This document shows positions 5,261 to 6,188 of a stretch of 6,188 bases of DNA, piece after piece. The notes beneath the pieces are model-generated. The model was not told the origin of the DNA, made no database searches, and worked only from the letters and a program-made list of their open reading frames with translations. Numbering within the stretch: the first letter of the stretch is position 1; every line of letters starts with the position of its first letter. The position numbers and the translations under genes are program-made. Location of the stretch: contig SKID01000362.1 of NCBI GenBank assembly GCA_007116605.1, positions 1 through 6,188 on the forward strand, given 5' to 3'. Source of the DNA: Tissierellia bacterium. GTDB taxonomy: Bacteria; Bacillota; Clostridia; Tissierellales; Dethiosulfatibacteraceae.

Positions 5261-6188
5261 ATGAGGACTACTTTGATAAAAAACGTTGAAATTTACGATG
5301 GTACAGGAAATATGCCTTTTATTGGGGATGTTTTAATAGAAGGAGATACCATTGGGAAAATAGGACTTAATATACAAGTTAATGCAACTGAACTTGTTGA
5401 TGGCACGGCTTTGTGTCTATCGCCAGGGTTTATAAATACTCATAGCCATTCTGATTTAGAGGTTTTTCATAATCCGTCTTTAGAACATGTTTTAAGACAA
5501 GGGATTACCACAGAAATTGTTGGACAAGATGGTTCATCGGTCACGCCATTAACTGATGAGATCGTTGAAGAATTAGCAGACAACATGGCTCCTTTGGCAG
5601 GAGTATTGGATAAGCCTTATTGGTGGCGAAGCTTTAAAGATTATTTAGATGAGGTAGAAAAAGCAAAACCTGATGCTAGAGTAGAAGGACTGATAGGTCA
5701 TGGGACAGTTCGCATGTGTGTTATGGGAAATGACAATCGACCACCCACTAATCAAGAAATGGATAAAATGAAAGAGATTTTAGAAATTTCTATGTCTGAA
5801 GGTGCAAAAGGCATGTCTTTAGGTTTAATATATCCACCAGGAAGCTTTGGAGATACAGCTGAAATTACAGAGCTTTGCAAAGTGATTGCTAAGTATGATG
5901 GCATCGTCATGGTACATATGAGGAATGAACAAGATAAGCTGTTAGAATCCTTAGCTGAAATGGAGCAAGTAACTCGAGAAAGTGGTGTTCGCATGCATAT
6001 TTCTCATTTAAAGGCTTTGGGATATAGGAATTGGGGAAAGATTGAAAAAGCACTAGAAAAAATCAGTCAAATGAGAGCAGAGGGATTGGATATCACCTTT
6101 GATCAATATCCTTATTCAGCAACATGTACAGGTTTAAAAGTGATTGTTCCTATGTGGGCTTATGAAGGTGGCGAAAAAGCATTCCAAA
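5261..6188 (+). CDS. N-acyl-D-amino-acid deacylase family amidohydrolase, N-terminal part (3' end outside window)
   Basis: An open frame of 309 codons that runs off the window. Family members are about 480-540 residues, so some 180-230 are missing. Residues 1-56 form the small beta domain start (LIKNVEIYDGTG, then LSPGFI). The TIM-barrel metal motif HSHSD gives His61, His63 and Asp65. GITTEIVGQDGSS (81-93) follows, then GLIYPPGSF (188-196), VHMRNE with His219 (218-223), HISHLK with His246 and His249 (246-251), and DQYPYSA (281-287). These match D-aminoacylases and related deacylases, which hydrolyse N-acyl-D-amino acids to the free D-amino acid using zinc. The position after VG-x, normally Cys as a metal ligand, is Asp90 here. 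No signal peptide is seen, so the enzyme is cytosolic. GAGGAG at 5249-5254 sets the start. The exact substrate is unknown, and a D-specific deacylase or related dipeptidase-like activity is possible. Confidence 0.88.
   Translation, partial: MRTTLIKNVEIYDGTGNMPFIGDVLIEGDTIGKIGLNIQVNATELVDGTALCLSPGFINTHSHSDLEVFHNPSLEHVLRQGITTEIVGQDGSSVTPLTDEIVEELADNMAPLAGVLDKPYWWRSFKDYLDEVEKAKPDARVEGLIGHGTVRMCVMGNDNRPPTNQEMDKMKEILEISMSEGAKGMSLGLIYPPGSFGDTAEITELCKVIAKYDGIVMVHMRNEQDKLLESLAEMEQVTRESGVRMHISHLKALGYRNWGKIEKALEKISQMRAEGLDITFDQYPYSATCTGLKVIVPMWAYEGGEKAFQ

Noticed and set aside
5752..5994. 80-codon open frame on the - strand inside the amidohydrolase gene
   Set aside because: It is antisense to strongly conserved motifs (GLIYPPGSF, VHMRNE) and is best explained as a shadow frame.

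Overview
The window looks like part of the chromosome of a low-GC, Gram-positive anaerobe of the Clostridia. The DNA is AT-rich, strong GGAGG-type ribosome binding sites sit 4-8 bases before the starts, and the glycine decarboxylase P protein is split into two subunits with gcvH directly upstream. That arrangement is common in amino-acid-fermenting Clostridia. This placement is inferred from style and gene content. No marker gene fixes the genus.

Layout: (1) Positions 1-2927 hold the 3' end of a glycine cleavage operon on the + strand: the last 45 codons of gcvH, then gcvPA, then gcvPB overlapping gcvPA by 4 bases. A strong hairpin plus T-run (3007-3054) closes it. (2) Positions 3150-3920 are a separate + strand unit with its own sigma-A type promoter and one gene, an aspartate/glutamate racemase family enzyme with both catalytic cysteines. 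(3) Positions 4086-4856 are a convergent - strand gene for an IclR-family regulator. It shares one bidirectional terminator (4048-4087) with the racemase. (4) Positions 4857-5260 are a very AT-rich 404-base divergent control region with inverted repeats and an extended -10 promoter. (5) From 5261 to the window edge runs the first 309 codons of an N-acyl-D-amino-acid deacylase-type amidohydrolase on the + strand, divergent from the IclR gene.

Working picture (inference): the IclR protein controls a small D-amino-acid salvage module. The amidohydrolase would free D-amino acids from N-acyl forms, and the racemase would convert an acidic D-amino acid to the L form for fermentation. Supporting this, the racemase and deacylase promoters share a near-identical 17-base core (CTGNTATAATNTAAGTG) and a leader motif, ATAGCRGAAYA. 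The glycine cleavage operon is a metabolic neighbour, not part of the same transcript.

Nothing here is a clearly new system. The most interesting items are the shared promoter and leader motifs, the Asp in place of the usual Cys at the amidohydrolase metal-ligand position, and the REP-like terminator hairpin.
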